64,000 nucleotides of DNA, taken from the NCBI GenBank assembly GCA_022605425.2, contig CM061253.1:578501-642500 (forward strand), read 5' to 3'. Each line of letters opens with the position of its first letter. Position 1 is the stretch's first letter. The translations under genes and the position numbers were made by a program. Origin of the DNA: Hamiltosporidium tvaerminnensis (taxonomy: Eukaryota > Microsporidia > Dubosqiidae). Below are positions 31,694 to 41,429 of this stretch, piece after piece. Below the pieces are notes generated by a model. It saw nothing but the letters and a program-made list of their open reading frames with translations. It was not told the DNA's origin and ran no database searches.

Positions 31694-33833
31694 CGTCAGG
31701 GCCAATAAACCGTTCTCATATCAAGTAAAACCCCGTTATGTGGTTTATACCATCCTCCTTTGTTTTCTAATGGTTTTATAAAACCACGTTATTTTCATAT
31801 ATTTTACCTAAGTGTCATATATTCGAAAAAAGGAAGTGATGTTTTGGCTAAATTTAATAGGGAACTCTTTAAAAAATTGCTTTATAATTTTTAACTTGAA
31901 TTTCCTGCCAAGAAAAATATTTCAATTTTTGCCAGAATAAAAATAAAACTTTAATAAAATACTTAAATAATAAAAAATGCCTATAATAAACACACCGTAA
32001 ACGAAATTAAATCAAATACGTTTTATTGCGCCTCTAGAAACTGCTTGTTGTCACAATCATTGTTTTTTACTTCAATCATGTTGTTCATCAAAATAGCGGT
32101 AATTTTAAAAACTGAATTATCGTAAGAGTTAAATAGCGCTCTTTTGGTTTTAATATCCTTATCGAAGTCTTTTTTTTATCAGAACTTGATCTCCAATAGC
32201 CAAATCTCCTTGATTCTATTTGAATTATTGCTTTCTATAATTCTTTCTTTATAATTTTTAAAATGCTTAGCAATATCTGCATAAATTTTACTATCGTTTC
32301 GAGATCATCAGCTATTGTAGTGGTTGTAGGGGTTACGGTTTTAGTGAATTCTTCATGCACATCCGAGACAATTTTTAAGCTCTATTGTGTAATCTCTGCG
32401 TTTTCTTCGACCAAAGCTATATCTGGATCTATATCAATAGCAGGTACTATCAGACTGGCTTCGTTTTCAACTATTATGCTTCTAGAAAGTGGATTGTTAA
32501 AACCTGGTTGTCCGAAGAAAAGCATAAATGAAGATTTGTTTGTTGCACTATTTATTGTTCTTTTATATGCACAAACAGCATTATTAAAATGTTTAATCCA
32601 TTTTCTTCCACCTGTTTCATGCAATTTCTTCACTAGCTATCTTTTAATGGTTTGATTTACACGTTCCACTTGACCTTGCGCCTTTGGATTGCGTGGTCTT
32701 CCATGTATAATTTTGATGTTATGGTCTGTTAAAAAGGCTTCAAGTAGTGCATTTCGAAAGTCTCTGCCATTATCAGATTGTATTGCTACAGGAACACCAA
32801 AGTTGTCAAATAAAAATTTTAATAGATCGTAGTAATTCTGAAGTTTTATTAATCATCTTTAAGCTACTGAGATGTTTTGTGTATGTGTCGATTACATTAA
32901 TAATCCAACTATATTGATCATTTTGATCACTGTATCCCCTTAGATCTACTCAATGTATCATAAAAATATCATATTTTTTTGTAATATGATTTATATATAT
33001 TGGCTAAATTGTTTGTGAGAATTGCATCGTCTACCTGATCCACAGTCTTTAACATACTCTCTTATGCATGCCTTGGGAATTCATTAGTATTTTTGTACAA
33101 TCAAAGTCATCATTTTATTTACTCTGATGTGCGTAACAGCATGCTCTGTTTGAATAATTTTTTTAATCAAGGCAGTTTCAAATCCAAAAACGGCTCTTAT
33201 TAGATGATCGCGTCTTTTAAACAGATATCATCTCCGAGCAATTAAAATGTGCTGCCTTGTGCCTGCACAACCTCTTTTCTTCTTTGGAATACTTTAGCTG
33301 GATACTGATTGATTTTAAGTATGCTGTAAGAATTTCTGTTCTTGCATAATTTTACAACTTACAATCTTTGGCATTTTGGTTATATTATATTTTTATATAT
33401 ATATAAACTGAATACTTGGAAAAAAAACAAATAATAGGAAACCATTAATCAAATGTATCTATAATTTTATGTTGTTTAGTGCCTGTATCAAATTCTACAA
33501 CGAAATTTTGCCTTACAAATACTAGCAAATGCAAATAACTGAAAAAAGCAAAAAAAGAACTGAAAAGAAAAATCAAATTTTCATTGGATATTTTATTCAT
33601 AATTAACGCATCCTATTTGTTTATACAAAAAAAAATATTAAAAAGGATGGATAAGAAATATTGAAAAGGAAACTAAAATAAGAAGGCTTATACGAATAAG
33701 GGGAATAAATGCGTTATAAGGATATAGAAATTAAAAGGCTATATGGAAAAATAAAGGGTGTTATCAAGATTGAAAATCTATAGGAAATAACGGGGGTTCT
33801 ATTGGACATGGGGGGGTTTATTGGCCCATGACA
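31694..33833 (-). mobile_element. Ginger-like DDE transposon, second copy
   Basis: The termini are inverted repeats: GTCAGGGCCAATAAACCGTT from about 31,695 and, on the minus strand from 33,833, TGTCATGGGCCAATAAACCC. Both continue into a CCCCGTTAT/CCCCCGTTATT block. The same TGTCA..CCCCGTTATTTC end starts the copy at 6,991. The integrase gene lies on the minus strand inside. The length is about 2.14 kb. The element sits only about 60 bp inside the spacer from the left-arm breakpoint. Confidence 0.75.
32020..33370 (-). pseudogene. Integrase-type (DDE) transposase pseudogene
   Basis: On the minus strand an H2C2 zinc finger is recognisable at about 33,140-33,020 (HIRVNK ... IPKACIREYVKDC ... RRC). 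The rve core follows: IHVDLRGYSDQNDQYSWIIN with the first Asp near 32,950, AIQSDNGRDFRNALLEAF with the second Asp near 32,790, and HGRPRNPKAQGQVERVNQTI with the Glu near 32,690. An open C-terminal piece of 83 codons lies at 32,633-32,382 (AYKRTINSATNKSSF..FFGQPG). The end of the protein (DFDKDIKTKRALFN) lies near 32,160. Frameshifts separate the pieces. The HGRP..QGxVER signature is shared with Ginger, KRBA2 and SCAND3-type integrases and with Ty3/gypsy. The terminal repeats favour Ginger. Confidence 0.85.
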
Positions 33834-34265
33834 TTAAATAAAAATATTATATTTTTTTTATCCTTTTTCGTTTCCAAATGAAAGAAAACAATATACCAGT
33901 AAATTTGTATTCTCTAAATAACTGCGTGTCATAGACATCATTATTTTGATTGTTTATGTTTTCAGCTCGCTGCAAACTTTCATTTTTTTAAGGATAAATA
34001 ATATATCGCCCGAAAATGGGATCCGGGCCTCCAAAAAGGAATTCAGAAATCTTAAACCCGGTATCATTTATTAAACTTAAAATACCAATCTTTAGGCTGA
34101 TAAATCTAAAAACTTTCTGTAATCTTGTATTATAAAATCAGATAAAGTCCCTATAAATTATTTTTATGCTTTTTTAATCGATAAAAGATAAAATATGAAT
34201 CAATAAATTTATAAAGATTTTAATTTTTATAAATGTTCTTTTTTATTTTGGTTCTATGGTTTTCT
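33834..34265. other. Intergenic, nothing recognised
   Basis: AT-rich sequence between the Ginger-like element and the LRR pseudogene. No coding or repeat signal was seen. Confidence 0.5.
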
Positions 34266-36546
34266 TTATATACTTCTATAGATTTCCTTGCATCTGTTTT
34301 TATTTAAACGGTCTATATTAGCAAAATATATTTCAATTTTTACTTTCAATGGATTAAGACGAAAATATCTAAACCAATCTTTACAATCGAACATTTCTTC
34401 AATTGATCCAAAAAACGAAAATTCCAGATATTTTAGATTCGACATAAACATAAGATCACGTTTACTTAGTTTAACGTCGAATATACATATATATTTGATT
34501 GAATATTCTTTTTGACTATCGAATAACTCAGAAAAAGAAATTCCAAATAATTTTGTGTTTGAAAATAATATATCTTGTATTCGTGTGTAATTTCTCCTCG
34601 AATTTTTATCTTTTAAACCAATATTACAATTGTAAATATGAATTTTTTCAAGATTTTCTAATTTTTGATTTAAAAACAATGTATAAAGAAAACTTTGTTC
34701 AAAGAGACAATTAATCTCTAATTCAATTATTTTTTCTAAGTATAAACTATCAGAATACCCCTTGTCACATTTATTTTCATCTTTAATTTTAAATTTTTCT
34801 AAATTTTTTAACTTCATCATATTATATTTAAACACATATTTGAAAAGAGATATGTTATTGTTGGGAGTAAGTTTAGGACTTTTTAAATTTGGCATAGAAT
34901 TTATGAATTCAAATATTTCATCGTTTTTTTCGGATTCACACCTGTTAATAAACAACTCTTGCATTAATAAATGTTCAGTATATTTTATTTTATAATTGTC
35001 AAAGATAAAAGTAGAATCTGTTATTTGAATAACTTGTAGATTTGATAATAATAAGATGTCAAATAGACATTCATTTGTTAGTTTTGAATTATAGATGTAT
35101 AAATTTCTAATACTTTCTTTCACCAAAGTATTTTGAAATTTCAATGTAGTCAAGAATACTTTTTTAAGAATCAAATTCATTCTCGAAAAATATTCATGAT
35201 TCAAAATTGTGGTTTTAAATGATACAAATGACTGGGTAATCACTATTGAATCAAAAGAAATTATTTTGTATTTTTTACTACAGAATATATCCTGGAAATC
35301 AAAACCTTCAATTTTTGGATCAAAATATTGTATATGATACTTTTTAGGTTGACAATATCTATTGTTAGTCAGTGTCATAAATTTTCGAAGTTTTCTTCGT
35401 TGTTGATTTCATCATAAAGACTACAAACAATATTTTTCATTAAATTATATATTTTATAGCTGAATACGGTGTTTGTAGTAGAAGAATTAAACAAATAAAT
35501 ACTTTTTAACTCTGTAAAGTTTTCAAAAACACTTTCGGTGAGTGAAGAAAACAAGCAATTAATAAATACTAAACTTTTAATGTTCTTAAAAATGCAATTT
35601 TCAATAATAGATTGAAGAAATTTCATATCTTTCCAATGATAGAAGCAAATCACTTCACTTGAAAAAAACATTTTGAAAATAGAGAAGCTAAAAGAAACTT
35701 CATTCGAATCTTCTAAATTTAAAAGTACTTTTCTAGGTCCAATTACCTGACATATCAATTTAAAAGTATTTCTAGAGAATTGATTGTATTTCATAAGTTT
35801 GCAAATTCGATTAAGAAATATTAATCTAATATTAACAAAGCTTTTGGTCTGAAATTATTTGAGTAAGATACTCTGCTATCTCTTTATTATCATTATGATT
35901 TAATATATTTAAAAGAAATGTTTTTCCATCAAAGAAATATATTTTGCAAATTTCACATAAAATACTTTCAAATAAAGGTGAAGATGTGTTGAGCTTTTCG
36001 ATGATATCGAGTCTTTCATACATTTTTTTAGAATTATAAATCGTAAAATGTAGAAGATTTAGAATTAAACTATTAAAATTTTTATCTTTTTTAAATTTAA
36101 AAATATCGATTATATGTATCAAACGTAAAAAATCTACGATTCTAAAATTTTCTTTAATATCATTCATTTCTCTAACTATTTTTATTAATATTTAAAATCA
36201 TCATAATTCAATACGTTTTTACTTATAAAATTATATATTCACCTTTTTCTTCGTCTTCAATATCGAAATTCAATGAAAACTTGTCTACACCAGTAATTAT
36301 ATGTTTGATGCAATTAATACACTCTTTGTGCTCAAAACAATTGTATCTATGTTTTATAAACTTAGAAAATGGCATTTCATGTTCCTTATCACACTTCAAA
36401 TTATATTCTTCTTCGTTGTAAAAATGGAAAATAAAACTGTTTTCAGCCTTTAAATTCTCGACTAGAAAAAATAAAGCGCTCATGTATATAAAGTTTACAT
36501 TAAAAGTAAACTTAATAAATATATTTTTATCTGAAACTTTCATCAT
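34266..36546 (-). pseudogene. Full-length LRR-like gene broken by frameshifts (P3)
   Basis: Four minus-strand pieces in order make one LRR-like protein of about 760 codons: 36,546-36,223 (107 codons), 36,167-35,832 (111), 35,794-35,375 (139) and 35,378-34,266 (370). The first has the signal-like segment and the cysteine region (FHFYNEEEYNLKCDKEHEMP, HRYNCFEHKECINCIKHII). The last holds the LRR-like C terminus with SFSELFDSQKEYSIKYI and LMFMSNLKYLEF. The start is preceded by TTCCCTATG, the usual motif. The third and fourth pieces overlap by four bases in different frames. The breaks do not show splice-like signals that I can recognise, so recent inactivation is the simplest reading. Sequencing error in A/T runs, or frameshifting, could also explain part of it. 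It is a paralogue of the arm genes, not a copy of them. Confidence 0.85.
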
Positions 36547-36769
36547 AGGGAAAATATTTTTTGCATATAAATAGTTTTGATTTCCTTACCTTTAAATTCA
36601 ATCCTGATTAAAGGTATTTTCTGTTTTTTGATGATAAAAACCATTGTATGCTAAAATATCAAATATATGAAGTAAATTAAAATATTTTGTATTTTTTATT
36701 TATACGATTAGTATTTAACATTAAAAGAAATTATTAAATAGTTTTATTTTTAGAACATCAGATATTTTT

Positions 36770-37455
36770 AAAACAGTGGCAAGTGTTATATTTGTTTTCG
36801 TGACATTAATGCTGTTTTAGGTTTAACATGAATAACTGATCTTTAACACTCCATCAGTAACCCTTAGAAACCTACATTCCTAACACCTCTTCATTTAATA
36901 AGTCCGTAGAGGTTAATTAATGGCCGGGAGTTCGATATTGTCTGTTTCGTGGAGTGTAATTGTAATTCAAAAGTTATCCTGGGCTTCCACAAGGCAAGCA
37001 AAACATCATTTATTCTGAATTTTCTAAACCGTATAGATTTATGGCTAAGATATATCTCGAAGACTTACATGTGTCACTTAAACATGGCAATACTATAGCA
37101 CAAATTATAACACAAATTGACTTTTCTGGCAATAATTGGTTTTATTTTTGTATCTTTTTCGTTTAAGATCTGCTAATTTCAGTGAGCAAGGCTAGATTTA
37201 TATGCGTTTGCGTGGTAATTACTAAAAAAGTACAGTTAATCCCAACAATCTAGTACATAAAAGGCTAAAAAATAGATTTGTAGAAAAAAATTTGCCATTT
37301 CGTAGATCATTCCTTTCCTATAGGATTTGCTCGAGAATGAGAAAATTTGGTATGATTTTGCGCTGGCGAAAAATTTAAAAACTGATTCCATGCTATGATT
37401 TCCACCATTTACTACCAAGTAGATAGATTTATTATGGTTATAATCCCTCCACCTT
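36770..37455 (-). mobile_element. RepA retroposon, diverged copy
   Basis: From cagtggcaagtgttatattt (36,774) to ggttataatccctccacc (about 37,453) the sequence follows RepA on the minus strand, with more substitutions than the copies at 4,777 and 39,828. The short internal frame is disrupted. It ends about 65 bp before MRT4, so that gene's upstream region is partly retroposon. Confidence 0.8.
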
Positions 37456-37518
37456 CATTTTAATAAAAAAATATTTTTTTTTGTAAATATAAATCTAAAA
37501 AAAACTAGAAACCGTGAA

Positions 37519-38115
37519 ATGTCAAAACTTCAAAAAAAATCGAAAGAAATAAAAACCGAAGAATACAATAAGTTGCAAAATTATGTTAAAGACTACAGAA
37601 CAGTCTTATTCATTAAGCTAGATAATTATTCAACCAAATCACTTCATTATTTTAGAGAAGTATTAAAAGAAAACGCAAAGATATGTTCTTTTAAAAAAAC
37701 AGCGGTTCTAAGAGTTTTTAAGAATGTCAGTGAATATTTTTCTAACGGGATTTTTTTATTATTTACCAATCTTGAATATTCAGAAATTGTTGAAATACTT
37801 TTGAATCTGAAAGACAAGAACTGGATACCCAATGGTGTAGCAGCCACCGTTAATATAACATTACCTAAAGGTATTTTGTGCCATGAAAATAAATTAGAAG
37901 TTAATGTTCTATTTCATAAAAAACTTAAAGAACTTGGTCTTCCGGCCGTTATAAAACATGACAAGTTAGAACTTAACGAAGATTATGACTTAATAAAAGA
38001 AAATGAAGTTATTGACAAAAACAAATACGAAATATTAAAAATATTAAAATATAAGATTGGAGAAGTTAAAATTCAAATTATATGTGGAATGGAAAATCTT
38101 AAATTAATAAAATAA
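37519..38115 (+). CDS. MRT4: Ribosome assembly factor Mrt4 (uL10/P0-like)
   Basis: This 198-residue protein resembles Mrt4, a nucleolar paralogue of ribosomal stalk protein P0 that occupies the P0 site on pre-60S particles and is exchanged for P0 during maturation. The N-terminal uL10 fold is visible (YRTVLFIKLDNYSTKSLHYF, then FKKTAVLRVFKN at about residues 60-70). The Mrt4/P0 insertion domain follows: VLFHKKLKELGLPAVIKHDK at about 128-147, then a KYEILKILKYKIGEVKIQII segment near 170-190 (family: ILKLFG-MAEFKI). It has no acidic P0 C-terminal tail, which favours Mrt4 over P0. The length is slightly below the yeast protein (about 236). The start at 37,519 follows ACCGTGAA. A RepA copy ends just upstream and an R4-type element lies downstream in the opposite direction. 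Confidence 0.85.
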   Translation: MSKLQKKSKEIKTEEYNKLQNYVKDYRTVLFIKLDNYSTKSLHYFREVLKENAKICSFKKTAVLRVFKNVSEYFSNGIFLLFTNLEYSEIVEILLNLKDKNWIPNGVAATVNITLPKGILCHENKLEVNVLFHKKLKELGLPAVIKHDKLELNEDYDLIKENEVIDKNKYEILKILKYKIGEVKIQIICGMENLKLIK

Positions 38116-38289
38116 TATTTAAAACCGGCATTTTAATTCTTGTATTTTTTAAAAAAATCTTCTTCGCTATTTTCTTGTAATGTTTAATGAGATCTTTTCA
38201 ATTAAATATTTTTTCTATTTTTTTAGTCTGAAGTAACAATATTTTTTATGTTCTTATATTTTTTTCTGTACTAATTTTTATTTAATAAA
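38116..38289. other. Short spacer between MRT4 and the R4-type element
   Basis: AT-rich sequence. It probably contains both 3' ends, since the neighbouring genes converge. No terminator-like structure is evident. Confidence 0.4.
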
Positions 38290-38319
38290 ATTCTGGGTTA
38301 AAATATTTTTTACCATTTT

Positions 38320-38541
38320 TTACATGTTTTCTTCTACCTCTTTAACCACTTTTGTCTCTTCTTCCAAATCCGACTCTTCATTTATGTTATTGGTCGGTTC
38401 CTCTAAAGTGGTTCCTCCTTGTAAAATAAAGGGGGCTTTATATTTTGGTTTAAAATTTTTGGCACCATCTTCCTCTGTTTTCGCTTCTTTTAAAGGGGGT
38501 ATTGGTTCCTCATGCATCTCTGATCTCATAATAACACCCAT
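38320..38541 (-). CDS. Acidic reading frame in the R4-type 3' region
   Basis: 73 codons rich in Glu and Lys (EEPIPPLKEAKTEEDGAKNF at the N-terminal side, ESDLEEETKVVKEVEENM at the end). The same sequence recurs, decayed, at about 42,490-42,620 and 40,590-40,640, each next to R4 remnants. It therefore belongs to the element rather than to a cellular gene. It may be a small second ORF, or the C-terminal extension of the polyprotein after a frameshift. No function is known to me. Confidence 0.4.
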   Translation of the reverse strand: MGVIMRSEMHEEPIPPLKEAKTEEDGAKNFKPKYKAPFILQGGTTLEEPTNNINEESDLEEETKVVKEVEENM

Positions 38542-38592
38542 TGACGCTCTCTCCCAGCTCTCTTCGGCATTTAGTCCTGACTCAAGTCCTCT

Positions 38593-39753
38593 TCATCGAT
38601 CAAAGGAAATAGTTTCGACTGTCTTTTTAAGTACTATAGACTGAATGTATGCTTCTACATTCATGGGTATTTCTAGTCTTTTAAGATGAGATTTATGGTA
38701 TTTTGTCACAATACCGTCCCAGGTCATCACATAAGGGATTATCTCAACACTACACTTATAAATAAGGCCCAACTCATTGGCTAGCAGGTCATACTTCCTA
38801 AGTTTTTCAGTTTCAACTATTTGAAGTGAATCTTGGGAAGTGATTCCTACTTCAATGAGTGTTATCTTATTCTTCTTCTTATCTAAAATAAATATGTCCG
38901 GTCTGTAATTCCGAATTTTAACATCAGTTTTAATTCTGGTGTCCACTCTTATCTCTGCATACTCATTATCAAGAATTTCTTGAACTGAGTGGCTCCTTAT
39001 TCGTTTTGAAGACTTAAACTTATATCTATTTAGAAGGAGAAGGTGTAGGCATCTAACCACTTCATTATGCCGTCTAGTGTAATCATGGCCTAGCATTTTT
39101 TCACATCTAGTTGCTAGATGATCCACAGTCTTACCAGACTTCCCGCAATGTTGACACACACCATCTGCTCCCCAGAATACATTTCTATCCTGGATATAGC
39201 AGAACACAGCTTCATTTCGTGGCCTAATATTTCCTCTCTTTAGCCATCTTGAAGAGTCACTAACACTCACAAGCTCATTTTTCCTTGCATTATATAACTT
39301 TGAATGGAGTTTTCGTTTTTCTATTTCGTTATATAGTTTTGCAAGTTGAGCTTCTTCTAAACTTTTCTTAGTGACTTCTTCTGCCAACTTGTACTTTACT
39401 TTTAAGAAGCCTTTTATTAGTGCAAGATGGGTTTTATTATTATTCTCCACCTTGAGGATTGCTGCTCGTCTAGTTGATATTTCTTTACTTTTTTCCAGAA
39501 AATCCAAGAGTTGCAGAAGCATATGTTCGCTTCGCAACTCAACACTATGTAGGCCTCTTCCAAGTTCTGTTCTAGGAAGATACAACCGCTCTTTACATCC
39601 TGGGCGGAGATGTATCTTATTTTTAACCAACACCGCACGCACTGCATCATCTAACTTAGAGAAGTCAGCTGGTTCAAGTCGAAGTACTCCTATGTGGTAG
39701 TTGATTAACGATATCGCATGTTGATTGATTGCAGAAAATAAATTTTTTTTCAA
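38593..39753 (-). CDS. R4-clade retrotransposon protein, C-terminal part (zinc knuckle + RLE endonuclease)
   Basis: 386 open codons. Residues about 1-85 are the end of the reverse-transcriptase thumb region (RLYLPRTELGRGLHSVELRS). A CCHC knuckle follows (CQHCGKSGKTVDHLATRC at about 200-217), then HDYTRRHNEVVRCLHLLLL, typical of R2/R4/Dong elements. The restriction-enzyme-like endonuclease has the R-PD...D..E signature: NYRPDIFILDKKKNKITLIE at about 290-310. In complete elements this domain nicks a specific target to prime reverse transcription. The catalytic RT motifs are missing, so the protein cannot support transposition alone. The frame is long and clean compared with the other elements here, pointing to a fairly young insertion. 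The ATG at 39,753 is probably internal to the original ORF. Confidence 0.85.
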   Translation of the reverse strand: MKKNLFSAINQHAISLINYHIGVLRLEPADFSKLDDAVRAVLVKNKIHLRPGCKERLYLPRTELGRGLHSVELRSEHMLLQLLDFLEKSKEISTRRAAILKVENNNKTHLALIKGFLKVKYKLAEEVTKKSLEEAQLAKLYNEIEKRKLHSKLYNARKNELVSVSDSSRWLKRGNIRPRNEAVFCYIQDRNVFWGADGVCQHCGKSGKTVDHLATRCEKMLGHDYTRRHNEVVRCLHLLLLNRYKFKSSKRIRSHSVQEILDNEYAEIRVDTRIKTDVKIRNYRPDIFILDKKKNKITLIEVGITSQDSLQIVETEKLRKYDLLANELGLIYKCSVEIIPYVMTWDGIVTKYHKSHLKRLEIPMNVEAYIQSIVLKKTVETISFDR

Positions 39754-39827
39754 TGCATTGAGTTAAATAAATTTTTTTATTTCAGAAACTACTATAAATT
39801 ATTTTTCTATATTTTATTTCATTAGAG

Positions 39828-40558
39828 AAGTGGAAGGAGGATAACCACATAAAAAACTTTCTGCTTGGCAATGAGTGTGTGAAACTGGTATGAGGTCATT
39901 GTTTGGATTTTTGGTGGGAATACAACCACACTACATCTTCGTTTGTTCCATGGGAATTGTTATGAAGAGGAGAGGTCTAAGAAATGGAGAAACTTTTTCT
40001 ACCAATTTATTTGTAGTTTTTTACGTAACTAGATTGCAGACCGCAGCTGAACATGTAGGTAATTGCCATGTAAAAGCATGGAAACTTAGCCTTGCTCACT
40101 CGGGTTAGAAGACTTAGCGCCCGGGAGATATAAAAATAAAACCCATTTAAAGCCGGGAGAGCTAAGTAGCAGGTTAAATTTGTTGATATGACATTACACT
40201 GTCTAGGTGGACCCATGTAAGTCTCTGAAATATATCTTAGCTAGGAGTTTCTTGGGTTCAGAAAGTGTAGAGTAAATGGGAGTGCTGCATAGTCTTGGGG
40301 GAGCCCAGGGGGGGGGGCTTCGGCCTTCGATCACACTCTATGCAACGGACATTAACGAACACCGGGCAACTGCCTCGCCTATTAATTAGGTTTTTCACAC
40401 CTAGTAGATGAAAGGCTTTGGGATGTAGGTATCGCAGGGGTTACCGATGGAGTGTTGGGGTAGCAGTTATTTTGTTAAACCTAGAACTGCGTTAATGTCG
40501 TGAAAACAAATATAACACTTGCCACTGTTTTAAAAAAGATGTGATACTTTTAAATAAA
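39828..40558 (+). mobile_element. RepA retroposon, complete copy
   Basis: This 731-bp RepA copy is flanked by 12-bp direct repeats with one mismatch (atttcattagag at 39,816-39,827; atttaattagag at 40,559-40,570). It is inserted against an R4-type 3' tail that resumes at 40,571. The 5' end is AAGTGGAAGGAGGATAACCA and the 3' end is an A/T-rich tail. A central G/C-rich block with a GGCTTCGGCC hairpin lies at about 40,316-40,325. The length equals that of the copy at 4,777, which suggests that full-length copies are the rule. Confidence 0.85.
39875..40108 (+). CDS. RepA-encoded small ORF
   Basis: 77 codons including FGFLVGIQPHYIFVCSMGIV, then a basic patch KRRGLRNGETF and a C terminus AAEHVGNCHVKAWKLSLAHS. 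The copy at 5,435-5,226 (minus) agrees at about 60 of 69 positions. The copy at 47,265-47,032 (minus) keeps the last 30 residues but diverges before them, probably after indels. I do not recognise the protein. Preservation of the frame in two full-length copies may reflect recent copying rather than selection. Confidence 0.35.
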   Translation: MCETGMRSLFGFLVGIQPHYIFVCSMGIVMKRRGLRNGETFSTNLFVVFYVTRLQTAAEHVGNCHVKAWKLSLAHSG

Positions 40559-40570
40559 ATTTAATTAGAG

Positions 40571-40810
40571 GAACCGACGATAAACATAAATGAAGAGTCG
40601 GAATTGGAAGAAGAAACAACTGTGGTAAAAAAAGATAAAAGAATATGCATAAAAATTGTAAAAAAATTTTAACCCAGAATTTTATTAAAGAAAATATTTC
40701 ATTTTATTTCATCAAAGAATAGATGGTAGTAAAAAGGTAGAAGAAAATTAAAAAAGGGAGAAAAATATTTTAACCCGTAAATTAATTAAAAAAAATATTT
40801 TATTAAACTT
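40571..40810 (+). repeat. R4-type 3' tail fragments
   Basis: gaaccgacgataaacataaa (40,571) and ttttaacccagaattttatt (40,667) match the 3' region of the R4-clade element (minus strand around 38,400-38,290). A second, shorter tail-like block (atattttaacccgtaaatta) follows near 40,768. Confidence 0.55.
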
Positions 40811-40982
40811 TTAAAACGGCAAATCTATCCTCAAATTTCAATCAAATAATTTTTTATCAATTCGAATTCTATTTGTATTTTATTTATTAGTAATAATTTA
40901 CAGACAAATCAACACAAAGAGATAAATATATACGTTTTTATTGGTTATCTAATAAATATATAAAACTCCGAACATATAACCT

Positions 40983-41318
40983 ATGGAAGATCAAGATTGT
41001 AAAATCTGTACAAGGAACGAATTCGTTTTGGGTCCACAAACACCAAATAATTTGGATTTATTATGTAATAAGTGTAGAGAACATAATAAAAAACTTTTTA
41101 AAAGAGAAAATTTTATCAAAAGATATTTTTATCTGTACAAAGTTACATTGGGAATTTCAATAATGAATACCATAGAAGCATGGATAACTCATATTATTTT
41201 TCTATTAATGTTATATTCTTGTATTGTGCAAGGATATAGGTTTATACAGAGTATATTGTATGGAGCTATTGATCATTATAAGTCTGCACATTATCTGATT
41301 AAAAAATATTTCATATAA
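40983..41318 (+). CDS. Small protein with a CxxC...CxxC motif and one membrane segment
   Basis: I do not recognise this 111-residue protein. The N terminus has C6-x2-C9-x18-C28-x2-C31, a typical zinc-ribbon spacing. A basic linker (KKLFKRENFIKRYF) follows, then a hydrophobic segment at about residues 66-84 and a short tail ending in KKYFI. This suggests a tail-region-anchored or single-pass membrane protein with a metal-binding head. The start is preceded by ATAACCTATG, a weak form of the CC motif seen at neighbouring genes, which supports it as a real gene. It stands alone between R4 remnants. A fast-evolving microsporidian-specific protein is the likeliest reading. Confidence 0.6.
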   Translation: MEDQDCKICTRNEFVLGPQTPNNLDLLCNKCREHNKKLFKRENFIKRYFYLYKVTLGISIMNTIEAWITHIIFLLMLYSCIVQGYRFIQSILYGAIDHYKSAHYLIKKYFI

Positions 41319-41429
41319 GTATTTCCTATAAAGTTTTTATCTTTTTTACAATAAAATTTTTGAATTAAAAATATTTTTTATATAATAACCCTAGAATAAA
41401 CTTAGAGCCGTTTACACTTTCTGGATTAC

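Larger units (their letters stand above)
38290..39770 (-). mobile_element. 5'-truncated R4-clade non-LTR retrotransposon
   Basis: The element reads on the minus strand. It comprises the C-terminal third of the polyprotein, a 3' region with an acidic reading frame (38,541-38,320) and an A/T-rich 3' end near 38,290 (ATTTTAACCCAGAATTTTAT). The reverse transcriptase palm is absent, so it is truncated at the 5' side near 39,760, the usual outcome of incomplete target-primed reverse transcription. Relatives: a decayed copy at 41,430-42,670, remnants in both arms and a 3' scrap at 40,571-40,705. Confidence 0.8.

Noticed and set aside
32263-32655. Plus-strand ORF of 130 codons
   Set aside because: Antisense to the integrase C-terminal region, whose minus-strand translation matches known integrase motifs.
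37519-38115. Assignment as ribosomal stalk protein P0
   Set aside because: The length of 198 and the absence of the acidic alanine-rich C-terminal tail favour the assembly factor Mrt4.
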